Below, piece after piece: positions 1 to 8,145 of a stretch of DNA of 21,169 bases. A model generated the notes under the pieces. That model was not told where the DNA came from and made no database searches. It was given only the letters and a program-made list of their open reading frames with translations. The stretch comes from Gammaproteobacteria bacterium UBA2168 (GTDB lineage: Bacteria; Pseudomonadota; Gammaproteobacteria; Pseudomonadales; Azotimanducaceae): NCBI GenBank assembly GCA_002327525.1, contig DCWG01000037.1, positions 1 to 21,169 on the forward strand. Direction: 5' to 3'. The translations under genes and the position numbers were made by a program. Numbering within the stretch: the first letter of the stretch is position 1; each line of letters opens with the position of its first letter.

Positions 1-239
1 CCGTCGGTGGGCATTTCGAGCTGCTTGATGTGCAAAGCCCTTCTGCTTTCGTTACCGCGGCTGGTGCGCAGGATCATGGTCAGATTCACCTGCAAGTCCT
101 GAAAACCGGTTTCTCGCCGGTCGGCCTCCTCGAAAATGGCCAGTCCCTCCGACTCAGGTGTTGCCCAGGCTTGCCCCAGCCACAGCACGCTGAACAGAAC
201 ACCGAGGAAGAGCCGGAATGAAAAGTCCTTGTTTAACAA
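1..239 (-). CDS. Outer membrane lipoprotein-sorting (LolA-like) protein, 5' part only
   Basis: This is the N-terminal part of a leftward gene that leaves the window at base 1. The frame gives a hydrophobic signal peptide (FRLFLGVLFSVLWLGQAWA, cleavage expected after AWA). The mature part begins TPESEGLAIFEEADRRETGF and continues with a beta-strand pattern (LQVNLTMILRTSRGNESRR). That layout is typical of the periplasmic 'outer membrane lipoprotein-sorting protein' family (LolA/LolB fold), often found beside RND/MMPL exporters; no exporter is visible here. The start is uncertain. TTG at 239 gives a normal 26-residue signal peptide, while GTG at 254 or ATG at 287 would give longer leaders. None has a strong Shine-Dalgarno sequence. 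The gene is divergent from lexA, so the intervening region may serve both. The family call rests on pattern recognition of about 75 residues. Confidence 0.65.
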   Translation of the reverse strand, partial: MLNKDFSFRLFLGVLFSVLWLGQAWATPESEGLAIFEEADRRETGFQDLQVNLTMILRTSRGNESRRALHIKQLEMPTD

Positions 240-331
240 ACCGTAAGCACCCACTACTTGAGACACCACGTTAAATCGTGCCAGCATCGGGCCGCAGTCT
301 AAGGAAGCCTGCCTGTCGGTGCAATCACCGG

Positions 332-361
332 TTGTGCTTTGCATTAGATACTGTATATACT
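332..361 (+). promoter_or_regulatory. Probable lexA sigma-70 promoter
   Basis: TTGTGC (332-337) and TATACT (356-361) are separated by 18 bp and lie 36 bp upstream of the lexA ATG. The -10 hexamer sits inside the first LexA operator, so LexA binding would block RNA polymerase, as in autoregulated lexA promoters. The hexamers are seen in the sequence; promoter activity is inferred. Confidence 0.5.
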
Positions 362-366
362 GCCAG
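351..366 (+). promoter_or_regulatory. LexA operator (SOS box) 1
   Basis: CTGTATATACTGCCAG is a 16-bp site matching the gammaproteobacterial SOS box CTGT-N8-ACAG at 7 of 8 fixed positions (CCAG replaces ACAG). It overlaps the predicted -10 element of lexA. Confidence 0.85.
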
Positions 367-370
367 CGCA

Positions 371-386
371 CTGTATATTCACACAG
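371..386 (+). promoter_or_regulatory. LexA operator (SOS box) 2
   Basis: CTGTATATTCACACAG is a perfect CTGT-N8-ACAG match. It starts exactly 20 bp after the first box, so both lie on the same helical face, and it ends 10 bp before the lexA start codon. Tandem boxes at this spacing are the known arrangement upstream of lexA in enteric bacteria. Confidence 0.92.
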
Positions 387-396
387 GTTGTGTCAC

Positions 397-1029
397 ATGC
401 CACGTACCCAACGCAACAAGAACGCCCGTGCCCTGCCCAATCTGACCACGCGTCAGGCACAGGTACTCGACATCATTAGGCAACATATCTCCGATACCGG
501 CTATCCGCCCACACGCGCCGACATCGCACAGCAGCTCGGCTTCAAGTCACCCAATGCTGCGGAAGAGCACCTCAAAGCGCTGGCTCGCAAAGGCGCCATC
601 GAGATGATTCCTGGGACCTCGCGCGGCATCCGCCTGCCTGAAGACTCTGGATTACCAATCGTCGGACGGGTTGCCGCGGGTAGCCCTATTCTGGCGGAAG
701 AACACATTGAGGAACGGCTGGACATGCCCGCCAGTTTCTTTCACCCCCGCGCGGACTATCTCCTTCGGGTGCACGGCGACAGCATGATGGACGCTGGTAT
801 TCTGGACGGCGACCTGATCGCCGTACACAAAACCCTGGATGCCAGCAACGGTCAGATCGTCGTGGCACGCATCGAGGATGAAGTAACCGTCAAACGTTTT
901 CAGCGCAACGCGCGCGCGCGCGTGACATTACTCCCCGAGAATGACGCCTACGAACCCATCGAGGTAGATCTTTCGGAACAGCCATTTCAAATCGAAGGAC
1001 TGAGTGTGGGCGTGATCCGCCGCCACTGA
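397..1029 (+). CDS. lexA: LexA repressor, SOS response regulator and self-cleaving protease
   Basis: LexA represses DNA-damage genes and cleaves itself when RecA filaments form. The 210-residue protein (E. coli LexA has 202) has an N-terminal winged helix (about 17-80, with [14 protein letters not shown] and [15 protein letters not shown]). The scissile Ala94-Gly95 bond lies in [10 protein letters not shown]. The C-terminal S24 peptidase domain holds Ser129 (HGDSMMDAG) and Lys166 (VTVKRF), each shifted by ten residues from E. coli S119/K156. ATG 397 is chosen because the reading frame further upstream crosses the promoter and both operators; ACAGG nine bases upstream is a weak ribosome site. 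The tandem SOS boxes show autoregulation. No sulA-like gene follows; the next gene is convergent topA, 95 bp away. Confidence 0.97.
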   Translation: MPRTQRNKNARALPNLTTRQAQVLDIIRQHISDTGYPPTRADIAQQLGFKSPNAAEEHLKALARKGAIEMIPGTSRGIRLPEDSGLPIVGRVAAGSPILAEEHIEERLDMPASFFHPRADYLLRVHGDSMMDAGILDGDLIAVHKTLDASNGQIVVARIEDEVTVKRFQRNARARVTLLPENDAYEPIEVDLSEQPFQIEGLSVGVIRRH

Positions 1030-1056
1030 GGCCGGCAGCTCAGCAACTCATGCATC

Positions 1057-1074
1057 CCGGCCTGCGACGGCCGG
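1057..1074. terminator. GC hairpin between convergent lexA and topA
   Basis: CCGGCC and GGCCGG form a perfect 6-bp stem around the loop TGCGAC in the 95-bp space between the two convergent stop codons. No T-run follows on either strand, so it is not a classical intrinsic terminator. It may be a bidirectional barrier or simply GC-rich sequence. Confidence 0.3.
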
Positions 1075-1124
1075 AACTCTCGCAAGGCGTGCTGACAGGC
1101 CGCCCGGCCGGGAAACGCAGTGCT

Positions 1125-3806
1125 TCAGTCGGACCTAGCCTTAGTCTTGCGCCTGCTAGCAGATTTCTTCCTGGCGGATGTCTTCTTTTTCCGGGCCGCA
1201 GTCACGACCCATTTGCCATCCCGGTAAAACGCCTTCCAGCCGCTCGCCTTGCCGCCCTCTTCCGATTGAACGTACTGCTCTTTCGTTTTTCGACTGTAGC
1301 GAATCACCGAGGGGCGCCCCTCAGGATCTGCCACAGGAGCGTCGAGCAGGTATTTGAACTTGGGATCCAACTCGTTAGCGTAGGGCAGCAACTCCGCTAC
1401 TCGCGGTGCGCGGGTCTCACGGTTCTTGGGAAACTGGCTGGCGGCCAGAAAGATTCCTGCCGCCCCATCACGCAGCAGATAGTGATCGTCCACTTTTTCA
1501 CAGCGTAATTCCGGCATCGGAATCGGGTCCGCTTTCGGTGGTGCCGGTTCACCACTGCGCAGCAACTTGCGCGTGTTCTTGCATTGCGTGCAACCGAAGT
1601 ACTTACCGAAGCGACCGGATTTGAGCTGCATGACTTCGCCGCACTTGTCACACTCCAGTTCCGGACCGTCGTAGCCCTTGATCCGATACTGTCCCGCCTC
1701 GAGTTCAAAGCCGTCACAGTCAGGGTTGTTACCGCAAACGTGCAGCTTCCGCTGTTCGTCGACCAGGAAACTGGTCATCGGCATGGCACATTTCAGACAC
1801 TTGTGTCTGCTGCGCAGCAGACGCGACTCACCTTCGTCGTCCTTCTCAGCGTCTACCACCTCCTCGCCGGGCACCAGATTCAACGTGGTCGTGCAACGTT
1901 CCTTCGGCGGCAGTGCGTACCCCGAGCAGCCAAGGAACACACCCGTACCTCCCGTGCGGATCTGCATGTGGCGCCCACAGGTCGGGCATTCGACGTCGGT
2001 GTCGGTGGGTTGGTTTGCCCGCATGCCGCCATCTGCCGCTTGCGCGGCTTCTAGTTTGGAGGTAAATCCCGTATAGAACTCATCCAGCACGCCCCGCCAC
2101 TCGGCATCGCCCTCGGCGATCTCGTCGAGTTCCTCCTCCATGGACGCCGTGAACCCGTAATCCATCAGATTATCGAAGTTCTCCACCAACCGGTCGGTGA
2201 CCAGTTCCCCGATCTTTTCGGCATGAAAGCGGCGGCTCTGAAGCGTGACATAGCCGCGATCCTGAATCGTGGAGATGATCGCAGCGTACGTGGAAGGACG
2301 GCCGATGCCCTTCTTCTCGAGTTCACGTACCAGACTCGCTTCACCAAAGCGTGGCGACGGTTTGGTGAAATGCTGCACACCCTCCACGTCCCGCAACCCG
2401 AGCGCCTCCCCCACCACCAGATCGGGCAATGGTGTGTCTTCCTCCTTGCGCGAGGCAGGCGGTAACACTCTCGTATGACCGTCGAACTGCATGATGCGAC
2501 CGCGGATGCGCAGCTCGAATTCGCCCGCCTCAACTACAATGGTCGTGCTCAGATACTCCGCATCCGGCATCTGACAGGCGACGAACTGACGCCAGATGAG
2601 GTCGTACAACCGCACCGCGTCATCGTCAACACCCGCGATATGATCAGGGAGCGTGGCGACGTTGGATGGCCGAATGGCTTCGTGCGCCTCCTGCGCATCC
2701 TCCTTGCTCGTATAGATACGCGGCTGTCCCGGCAGATACTTCGCACCGATCTTCTGGCCAATGTGCTTACGGCAGGAAGCCACCGCATCATCGCTGAGAT
2801 TGGTGGAATCGGTACGCATGTAGGTGATATACCCGGTCTCGTACAGACGCTGTGCCATGTTCATCGTTTTCTTGACACTGAAACCGAGCCGCGTACTGGC
2901 GGACTGCTGCAGCGTGGAGGTGATGAAGGGTGCATTGGGTTTTGTGCGCGTGGGTCGGTTATCGCGCGTTTTGACCACAAAAGCTCGCTGTCGAAGGCGC
3001 TCTAGCGCGTCGTTGGTGGCCGCCTCGCTGTTCGGACGAAAGTTCTCGCCGCCATCCCTGGCGAGCTGAAAACGAATACTGTCTTCCTCGCCCCCTCGTG
3101 CGAGGTCCGCGAATGCCTCCCAGTATTCTTCCGGAACGAAAGCACGGATCTCTCGCTCACGTTCGACAATCAGACGTACCGCGACTGACTGTACGCGGCC
3201 TGCGGACAAGCCCCTCGCCACCTTCGACCACAACAAAGGCGAGAGCTCGAATCCAACCACCCGATCGAGAAAACGTCTCGCCTGTTGTGCATTGACCCGG
3301 TTGATGTCCAACTCGGTCGGGTCAGAGAATGCTTCCTGGATAGCCCGGTGCGTGATCTCGTTGAACACGACACGCCGGTAGCGTCGTGGATCGCCGCCTA
3401 TGGTCTCCCTCAGATGCCAGGCGATGGCCTCGCCCTCACGATCGAGGTCGGTGGCGAGAAAGATGGTTTCTGCGTTCTCCGCGAGCCTGGACAGTTCGCT
3501 GACGATCTTCTCCTTGCCCGGCAACACCTCATAAGTGGCTTCCCAGCCTCCGTCCGGATTCACGCCCATGCGTCGAATGAGTTGCTCGCGGGCGCGTTTC
3601 TTCTTGTACGCGGCCTTCTTGGTCGGTGGTAGCTTGCGCGTCTTGGCCGCCTCACGTGCGCGTTCCTTCGGATCGACCTTCTTTCCGCCCGTGGGAAGAT
3701 CGCGGATGTGTCCGACACTGGACTTCACGATGTAGTCGTCACCGAGATATCGATTGATGGTTCGCGCCTTGGCGGGCGATTCGACAATGACCAGCGATCT
3801 TGCCAA
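1125..3806 (-). CDS. topA: DNA topoisomerase I (type IA)
   Basis: TopA relaxes negatively supercoiled DNA by a single-strand break held on a tyrosine. The 893-residue protein begins with a Toprim domain: Glu9 in VIVES and the acidic triad D120-L-D122-R-E124. A basic insert (about 50-80, [13 protein letters not shown]) interrupts it. The catalytic Tyr329 lies in [10 protein letters not shown]. Three C-terminal four-cysteine zinc modules follow: CPTCG...[16 protein letters not shown]...CGNNPDC and CDKCG...CTQC. After these come a further C-terminal domain and a Lys/Arg/Ser-rich tail ([16 protein letters not shown]) expected to bind DNA. The start is TTG 3806, giving [14 protein letters not shown], with GAGGA eight bases upstream; the nearest ATG is followed at once by TAG. 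Length and layout match Pseudomonas-like TopA. It converges with lexA. Confidence 0.97.
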   Translation of the reverse strand: MARSLVIVESPAKARTINRYLGDDYIVKSSVGHIRDLPTGGKKVDPKERAREAAKTRKLPPTKKAAYKKKRAREQLIRRMGVNPDGGWEATYEVLPGKEKIVSELSRLAENAETIFLATDLDREGEAIAWHLRETIGGDPRRYRRVVFNEITHRAIQEAFSDPTELDINRVNAQQARRFLDRVVGFELSPLLWSKVARGLSAGRVQSVAVRLIVEREREIRAFVPEEYWEAFADLARGGEEDSIRFQLARDGGENFRPNSEAATNDALERLRQRAFVVKTRDNRPTRTKPNAPFITSTLQQSASTRLGFSVKKTMNMAQRLYETGYITYMRTDSTNLSDDAVASCRKHIGQKIGAKYLPGQPRIYTSKEDAQEAHEAIRPSNVATLPDHIAGVDDDAVRLYDLIWRQFVACQMPDAEYLSTTIVVEAGEFELRIRGRIMQFDGHTRVLPPASRKEEDTPLPDLVVGEALGLRDVEGVQHFTKPSPRFGEASLVRELEKKGIGRPSTYAAIISTIQDRGYVTLQSRRFHAEKIGELVTDRLVENFDNLMDYGFTASMEEELDEIAEGDAEWRGVLDEFYTGFTSKLEAAQAADGGMRANQPTDTDVECPTCGRHMQIRTGGTGVFLGCSGYALPPKERCTTTLNLVPGEEVVDAEKDDEGESRLLRSRHKCLKCAMPMTSFLVDEQRKLHVCGNNPDCDGFELEAGQYRIKGYDGPELECDKCGEVMQLKSGRFGKYFGCTQCKNTRKLLRSGEPAPPKADPIPMPELRCEKVDDHYLLRDGAAGIFLAASQFPKNRETRAPRVAELLPYANELDPKFKYLLDAPVADPEGRPSVIRYSRKTKEQYVQSEEGGKASGWKAFYRDGKWVVTAARKKKTSARKKSASRRKTKARSD

Positions 3807-3819
3807 CTACATATTCCTC
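3804..3819 (-). promoter_or_regulatory. topA ribosome binding site with an ATG-TAG start-stop before the TTG start
   Basis: On the minus strand the order is GAGGA, AAT, then ATGTAGTTG. GAGGA ends 8 nt before the TTG used by topA, which is optimal spacing, but an ATG immediately followed by TAG lies between them. The sequence decides the start: only TTG opens the conserved TopA N-terminus. A role for the start-stop in setting topA translation is inference. Confidence 0.6.
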
Positions 3820-3904
3820 GTAACATCCTTATGAGTGTCGGGTACCGCGATCTGCTGCGTCAGTCCCGAGTGGCGCCGTTTATACGGCCTCGCGAAAAGC
3901 CGTG

Positions 3905-4459
3905 TCAAGGAATCTCATCATCATCGGCCGCCGCGCGCTGGAGCTCATCTGCCGATATTAAGCGTTTCATGATGCGCTCCATCTCCGTTTTCAAGGCTTG
4001 CACCTCGGCCTCCGCGGCGGGTGGACTCTCCAGCCAGAATGCGGTGAGTGTCTGTGTTTTCAGTTCCACTCCCACCACATCCCCGGGCAGTTCGGCGAGC
4101 AGATCGGGCAACCCAACGAGTGATTTCACACCGCCCTCGTCGAGTTGCCATCCCGGTACCGGAACCGTCGCCTCATCATCCCGCAACACGCGCCACGAGG
4201 ACAGAAAATCCAGCCTCGAAGGCAGCATCAGGGTATAGCCCACGCTCTGGTGCATGGGCGTTTTCACCGCGCCGCCGGCACTCACGCGGTCAGCCAGCTC
4301 GGGATTGGTCTGCCGGACCGGGTGCAGCTCGACGACGAAACCGCTGAGCCGCGCCTGTTGCCTCACACGCGCAAGACGCCGGTCTCGTCGGGATGGCACG
4401 AGATACAAAATCGGACCGAACGCAGCCAGCAGCACTACAATGATAATCACCCAGACCAT
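3905..4459 (-). CDS. Single-pass inner membrane protein of unknown function
   Basis: I do not recognise a characterised family. The 184-residue protein starts with one transmembrane helix (VWVIIIVVLLAAFGPILYLV), followed by a basic stop-transfer stretch (PSRRDRRLARVRQQAR), so the bulk should be cytoplasmic. The soluble part has a moderately conserved-looking core (VGYTLMLPSRLDFLSSWRVL) and an acidic, probably helical coiled-coil C-terminus (EVQALKTEMERIMKRL), ending DDDEIP. The ATG at 4459 is well supported by GGAGGG about 5 bases upstream. It lies 98 bp upstream of topA on the same strand and diverges from the universal stress gene. Its N-terminal layout superficially recalls YajC, but nothing in the body supports a translocase role. 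Confidence 0.75.
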   Translation of the reverse strand: MVWVIIIVVLLAAFGPILYLVPSRRDRRLARVRQQARLSGFVVELHPVRQTNPELADRVSAGGAVKTPMHQSVGYTLMLPSRLDFLSSWRVLRDDEATVPVPGWQLDEGGVKSLVGLPDLLAELPGDVVGVELKTQTLTAFWLESPPAAEAEVQALKTEMERIMKRLISADELQRAAADDDEIP

Positions 4460-4500
4460 GTGTCCCTCCGAGACATTTCATCCGTTTTGCACAGGTGCTC

Positions 4501-4529
4501 TTGAGCCGTCGGGATGTTTGACGTATGGT
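4501..4529 (+). promoter_or_regulatory. Possible sigma-70 promoter of the universal stress gene
   Basis: TTGAGC (4501-4506) and TATGGT (4524-4529) are separated by 17 bp. Transcription would start near 4536, giving a leader of about 23 nt before ATG 4559. Hexamer matches are moderate, and a stress sigma factor is equally possible. Confidence 0.4.
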
Positions 4530-4558
4530 CGCCGCAATTCGGGTTGGGAGGCAACAAG

Positions 4559-5008
4559 ATGCCAGCTTACCGACGCATTCTGCTCGCAGTGGATCTTACC
4601 GAAGAATCCAACGCTGTCGCGGAGCGGGCCACCGCATTAGCGGAAGCTTTCAAAGCCGAACTGCACGTGGTACACGTAATCGAACCCCTGAGCCTCGCCT
4701 ACGGCGGGGACATCCCGATGGATCTGTCATCCGTACAGGACCAGATTCACGAGCAGGCAAAATCGCACCTCGCCGAATTCTGTAAGAACCTCGATGTGCT
4801 GCCGGAAAGGCGGTACCTGATCTTCGGCCGGCCCGAGAGCGAAATCCACCGGGTTGCGGAAAGTCGGGAGGTAGATGCCATCGTCATCGGGAGCCACGGG
4901 CGACACGGAATCGCCCTGCTGCTGGGATCCACCGCGAATGGAGTACTCCACGGAGCAACCTGCGATGTGATTGCGGTTCGCGTTGGTACTCGGGAGAAGC
5001 ATCGCTAG
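4559..5008 (+). CDS. Universal stress protein, UspA family
   Basis: This is a small cytoplasmic alpha/beta protein of the nucleotide-binding Usp fold, normally induced under growth arrest or stress. It has 149 residues, the usual single-domain length. The N-terminus YRRILLAVDLTEES contains the conserved Asp12 that contacts the adenine/ribose. The C-terminal glycine loop GSHGRHGIALLLGST (111-125) matches the G-x2-G-x8/9-G-(S/T) ATP-binding pattern, and CDVIAVR closes the fold. Having the intact loop makes ATP binding likely, unlike E. coli UspA, which lacks it. ATG 4559 is preferred over an in-frame ATG at 4514 because GGGAGG lies seven bases upstream and homologues begin MxxYxxILxAVD. It is divergent from the membrane protein gene and probably monocistronic. 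The exact subtype cannot be fixed from sequence alone. Confidence 0.92.
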   Translation: MPAYRRILLAVDLTEESNAVAERATALAEAFKAELHVVHVIEPLSLAYGGDIPMDLSSVQDQIHEQAKSHLAEFCKNLDVLPERRYLIFGRPESEIHRVAESREVDAIVIGSHGRHGIALLLGSTANGVLHGATCDVIAVRVGTREKHR

Positions 5009-5143
5009 TGGTCCATGCGGTAGACAGATAACTTGAGTACACCCCACGAGCCTGTGACATTGTTGCGTCTGTTGGTAACGGAGTAACTCCTTTCGGTAAG
5101 GCATGAGCGTGCGTCGGGCATCCGCCCGCCTCGCCTCGTACAA

Positions 5144-7096
5144 ATGACAAATCGCACGATGTCCAGATTCGCCTCCTCAATCGCCGTGGCACTCGCGCTG
5201 TCAACGTCGGGCAGCGCACACGCCGATCTATGGCCACATCAGACACAAGCGCTGCATGTCTCCAGCGAACGTCTCACCCAGCGCGCGCGTTATCAGCAGG
5301 CACTGGATGAGCTGGCACGGGGCAATCGCAGCGCTTTCAGCGCAACACGGGAAAGTCTCGAGAACTATCCTCTGTATCCCTACCTGACTTATCACGACTA
5401 CCGCTCACGACTGAATCGCGTCACGGGTGCTGAGATCAGGGTTTTTCGAACGCAATGGCCGGATGTGCCGGTCGGTGAGCGTCTGTATTCGCGTTGGATG
5501 TACCGACAAGGCGTGAACCGGCGCTGGAAGCGTTTTCTCGAATTCTGGGAACCCCGCGACAGCGCCGATCTGCAATGCCTGTATCTCAGGGCAATGTATG
5601 GAACCGGCAAACGCGAAGCGGCGCTCGATCAGGTCGCACCGTTGTGGACGGTCGGCCGCTCGCAGCCAAAAGTATGCGATCCACTATTCGCCGTGTGGTT
5701 GCAAACACCACGCCTGACTCAGGCTCTGGTGTGGCGCCGGCTCAACCTCGCTCTAGATGCCAACCAGCGGCTGTTGGCGCGATACCTGCAACGCTTTTTC
5801 AAAGACGAATACAAAATCTGGGGGAAGGCGCTCTACGACGTCCATACCAACCCCCACCTCGTGAGACGCTACCGCCGTTACTCGATCGATAGCCAGCTCT
5901 CGCGTAGCGTGATCGCTCACGGCATCCGACGCCTCGCAGCACGGGATGCGCAGGCCGCCACGGAGACCTTTCAGCGTTATCGAACGACTCACGCGTTTGC
6001 ACCGGCCACATTGGGTCATCTGAAACAATACTTGCTGATCGCAAACGCCGAGGAAGGCCGTTTTCCCGAGGACGCCGATCCACGTTGGGAGCCATCCACA
6101 GTATCCGCAATTGCCGACGCCGCGGTGGCGCGGGAGAACTGGGAACAAATCGGCAGATGGGTGGAAGCGCTGCCGGTCGATGAGCGTGAAAGAGGCCGAT
6201 GGCGCTACTGGTATGCCCGCTCGCTGGAGAGCCGCTTCGGCATCACCCCGGTCACCCGCGATGTCTATGCGGGGCTCGCCACCAAACGCTCCTACTACGG
6301 ATTTCTAGCCGCACATCGCCTGCGACTACCGCCGCGCCTCAACGAAGTGCAGGCAGAAATCGATTCCCAGAGCATGATCGCGTTTCGCCGGATTGCGGCG
6401 GTTCGCCGAACCGAGGAACTCATCGCAGCCGGTGACGAGGTCAACACGCGCAGGGAGTGGTTCAGCCTGACGCCGACACTCACCGAAGAGCAAGGGCTGT
6501 TGTGGACTTATCTCCTCGCGGCGAAAGACGAAGCCCGCCTCGCGATCATGTCCGCCAATACTTTCGACCTGCACGATCACATTCGCGTGCGCTTTCCCAC
6601 ACCGTACCGTGATCCATTCGCAGAAACAGCGAGCGACACCGGCGTACCCGTGGCCAGGTTGATGGCAATGGCCCGTCAGGAAAGCGCTTTCGACGCCACC
6701 GCGCGTTCCGGCGCCGACGCCCGTGGGCTGATACAGATACTGCATTCGACCGCGCGCCTCGCCGCCAGACGTGCCAAGCTCCCCGAACCGGCGCTTGCCG
6801 ACCTCTATCAGCCGAAAACCAACATACAGATCGCGGGACACCACCTCGCCTGGTTGCTCCGGCGCTACCAGGACGCCTTCCCAATCGCCATCGCCGCGTA
6901 CAATGCTGGTGAACACAAGGTCGATCGCTGGATCAGAGATGCGAGCGGCACACCGATGGACGTCTGGATAGAGAACATTCCGTACCGCGAAACCCGCAAC
7001 TACGTGAAGAACGTGCTTGCGTTCATGCAGGTTTACGGGCTGCTGTTGGGCGATTCGCCTCCCCTCCTTGCCAAGCACGAGGAACAGGTCCCCTGA
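5144..7096 (+). CDS. slt: Soluble lytic murein transglycosylase (Slt70 type)
   Basis: This periplasmic enzyme cleaves the MurNAc-GlcNAc bond of peptidoglycan with formation of 1,6-anhydro-MurNAc. The 650-residue precursor has a signal peptide (SSIAVALALSTSGSAHA, cleavage before DLWPHQ). A long alpha-helical superhelix (U and L domains, about 40-480) follows, then a C-terminal lysozyme-like domain. Catalytic Glu513 lies in MARQESAFD; RGLIQILHSTA and AYNAGEHKVDRWI complete the family signature, and the end (YRETRNYVKNVLAF) is typical. Usual Slt70 enzymes have GLMQ(L/I)MPxTA, so the His where Pro is expected is unusual. ATG 5144 and ATG 5159 are both possible starts with no clear ribosome site; both keep the signal peptide. 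Its stop overlaps the inferred tatD start. Confidence 0.94.
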   Translation: MTNRTMSRFASSIAVALALSTSGSAHADLWPHQTQALHVSSERLTQRARYQQALDELARGNRSAFSATRESLENYPLYPYLTYHDYRSRLNRVTGAEIRVFRTQWPDVPVGERLYSRWMYRQGVNRRWKRFLEFWEPRDSADLQCLYLRAMYGTGKREAALDQVAPLWTVGRSQPKVCDPLFAVWLQTPRLTQALVWRRLNLALDANQRLLARYLQRFFKDEYKIWGKALYDVHTNPHLVRRYRRYSIDSQLSRSVIAHGIRRLAARDAQAATETFQRYRTTHAFAPATLGHLKQYLLIANAEEGRFPEDADPRWEPSTVSAIADAAVARENWEQIGRWVEALPVDERERGRWRYWYARSLESRFGITPVTRDVYAGLATKRSYYGFLAAHRLRLPPRLNEVQAEIDSQSMIAFRRIAAVRRTEELIAAGDEVNTRREWFSLTPTLTEEQGLLWTYLLAAKDEARLAIMSANTFDLHDHIRVRFPTPYRDPFAETASDTGVPVARLMAMARQESAFDATARSGADARGLIQILHSTARLAARRAKLPEPALADLYQPKTNIQIAGHHLAWLLRRYQDAFPIAIAAYNAGEHKVDRWIRDASGTPMDVWIENIPYRETRNYVKNVLAFMQVYGLLLGDSPPLLAKHEEQVP

Positions 7097-7896
7097 TCGA
7101 CATCGGTGTAAATCTCACAAACGGACGGTTCCGCGATGATGTCCCGGCGGTGCTGCAGCGGGCGCGATCGCATGCCGTGAGCCCACTACTGCTCACCGGC
7201 ACCGATCTGGACAGCAGTGCAGCCGCGATCGGGTTGTGTGCTGTGCACAGTGATCTGTTCTGTACGGCCGGCATCCACCCTCACGACGCCGCAGGCGCGC
7301 CGGACGATTGGGCGGATCGCCTGCGCACCCTCGCCGCAAATCCAGCGGTTCGCGCCATCGGCGAGACGGGGCTCGACTTCAATCGCAACTACTCACCACC
7401 AGAGGCGCAACGCGCCCTGTTTGCCGGGCAAATCGTCCTGGCCGGGGATCTCGGCAAACCTCTGTTCGTCCACGACCGTGATACCGGAGGAGCCGTGTAC
7501 GAAATGCTCGCCGAGCGTTCACCTACGGTACCCGATGTGGTGGTGCATTGTTTTACCGGTAATCGGGTCGATCTCGAACGCTATCTCGAAGCTGGATACT
7601 ATATCGGCATCACGGGCTGGGTTTGCGATCCCTCGCGCGGCGATGAACTGCGCTCTCTGGTACCCGACATTCCCATCGACCGGCTGCTCGTTGAGACGGA
7701 TGCCCCATTTCTTTTTCCAGCGGGTGCGTCAGCACCGGCGGCGGGTCGAAAGCATCGCAACGAACCTTGTCTGCTACCCTATGTGATCAACGAGATCGCC
7801 CGCTTGCGCAATGTGCATTCAGACGCTATTGCCGCCGCGACAACGAGCAATGCGCGGGCGCTATTCTCACTGCCGGTTTCCGATGTCAACACGTGA
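7093..7896 (+). CDS. tatD: TatD family metal-dependent DNase/hydrolase, CTG start
   Basis: TatD is a cytoplasmic TIM-barrel metallohydrolase with 3'-5' exonuclease activity. Read from CTG 7093 the protein has 267 residues and begins M-IDIGVNLTN, in exact register with E. coli TatD (MFDIGVNLTS). Expected metal ligands are Glu91 (GETGLDFNRN), His127 (FVHDRD), His152 (VHCFTG) and Asp203 (ETDAPFL). The first conventional in-frame start, GTG 7150, would delete the DIGVN strand with its conserved Asp3. CTG overlaps the slt stop (CTGA), and AGGA lies nine bases upstream, which supports coupled translation. The in-frame sequence upstream has no ATG, GTG or TTG in the 60 bases checked. It converges with the glutaredoxin-like gene, 12 bp apart. 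Confidence 0.9.
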   Translation: MIDIGVNLTNGRFRDDVPAVLQRARSHAVSPLLLTGTDLDSSAAAIGLCAVHSDLFCTAGIHPHDAAGAPDDWADRLRTLAANPAVRAIGETGLDFNRNYSPPEAQRALFAGQIVLAGDLGKPLFVHDRDTGGAVYEMLAERSPTVPDVVVHCFTGNRVDLERYLEAGYYIGITGWVCDPSRGDELRSLVPDIPIDRLLVETDAPFLFPAGASAPAAGRKHRNEPCLLPYVINEIARLRNVHSDAIAAATTSNARALFSLPVSDVNT

Positions 7897-7908
7897 GCTA
7901 ACGGGCAA

Positions 7909-8145
7909 TCAACCGCTCGCCCGGATGAGTTCGGCGACCTCCGCTGATTTGAACGGCCAGTCCAACTCACGCAGTCCAGCCCGCAGCACCGGCAACCGTT
8001 CGCCATACGTGGCAGTGAGCCGGTCACTGCCGGCCACGTCGATCACCGAAAGAGCCAGGCCCTGCAGTTCTGGCATACTGAGGAGTAGATCCAACGCCTC
8101 CTCGCATAGCGAGCAGTGATCTGTGGAATAGAGAATCATCGCCAA
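7909..8145 (-). CDS. Glutaredoxin-like (DUF836-type) thioredoxin-fold protein
   Basis: This is a small cytoplasmic thioredoxin-fold protein of about 78 residues. It has a CxxC redox motif near the N-terminus (STDHCSLCEEALDLL), a beta-strand (LALSVIDVAG), the cis-proline segment (ERLPVLRAG) and a closing helix (SAEVAELIR). This matches the DUF836 glutaredoxin-like family; the substrate is unknown. A TTG at 8145 gives MAMILYST and has GGAG ten bases upstream; ATG at 8139 would remove two residues and has no well-spaced ribosome site. The TTG start physically overlaps the ATG of the divergent peptidase gene, so its promoter must lie inside that gene. Its 3' end faces tatD. Confidence 0.85.
   Translation of the reverse strand: MAMILYSTDHCSLCEEALDLLLSMPELQGLALSVIDVAGSDRLTATYGERLPVLRAGLRELDWPFKSAEVAELIRASG

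Noticed and set aside
30..221. Short plus-strand frame at the left edge
   Set aside because: It is antisense to a signal peptide and mature N-terminus typical of LolA-like proteins.
319..396. Extension of lexA upstream to an earlier in-frame start
   Set aside because: The added part would be encoded by the promoter and both LexA operators, and LexA proteins begin at the residue given by ATG 397.
1097..1112. Second GC-rich inverted repeat (GGCC...GGCC) after lexA as a terminator
   Set aside because: The stem is only 4 bp, and no T-run follows on either strand.
3884..3903. Inverted repeat ACGGC/GCCGT between the membrane protein gene and topA as a terminator
   Set aside because: Short stem with a 10-base loop and no T-run; probably chance.
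6326..7078. Minus-strand open frame of 250 codons opposite the slt catalytic domain
   Set aside because: It is antisense to the RQESAF, GLIQ and AYNAG motifs of slt and has no recognisable features of its own.
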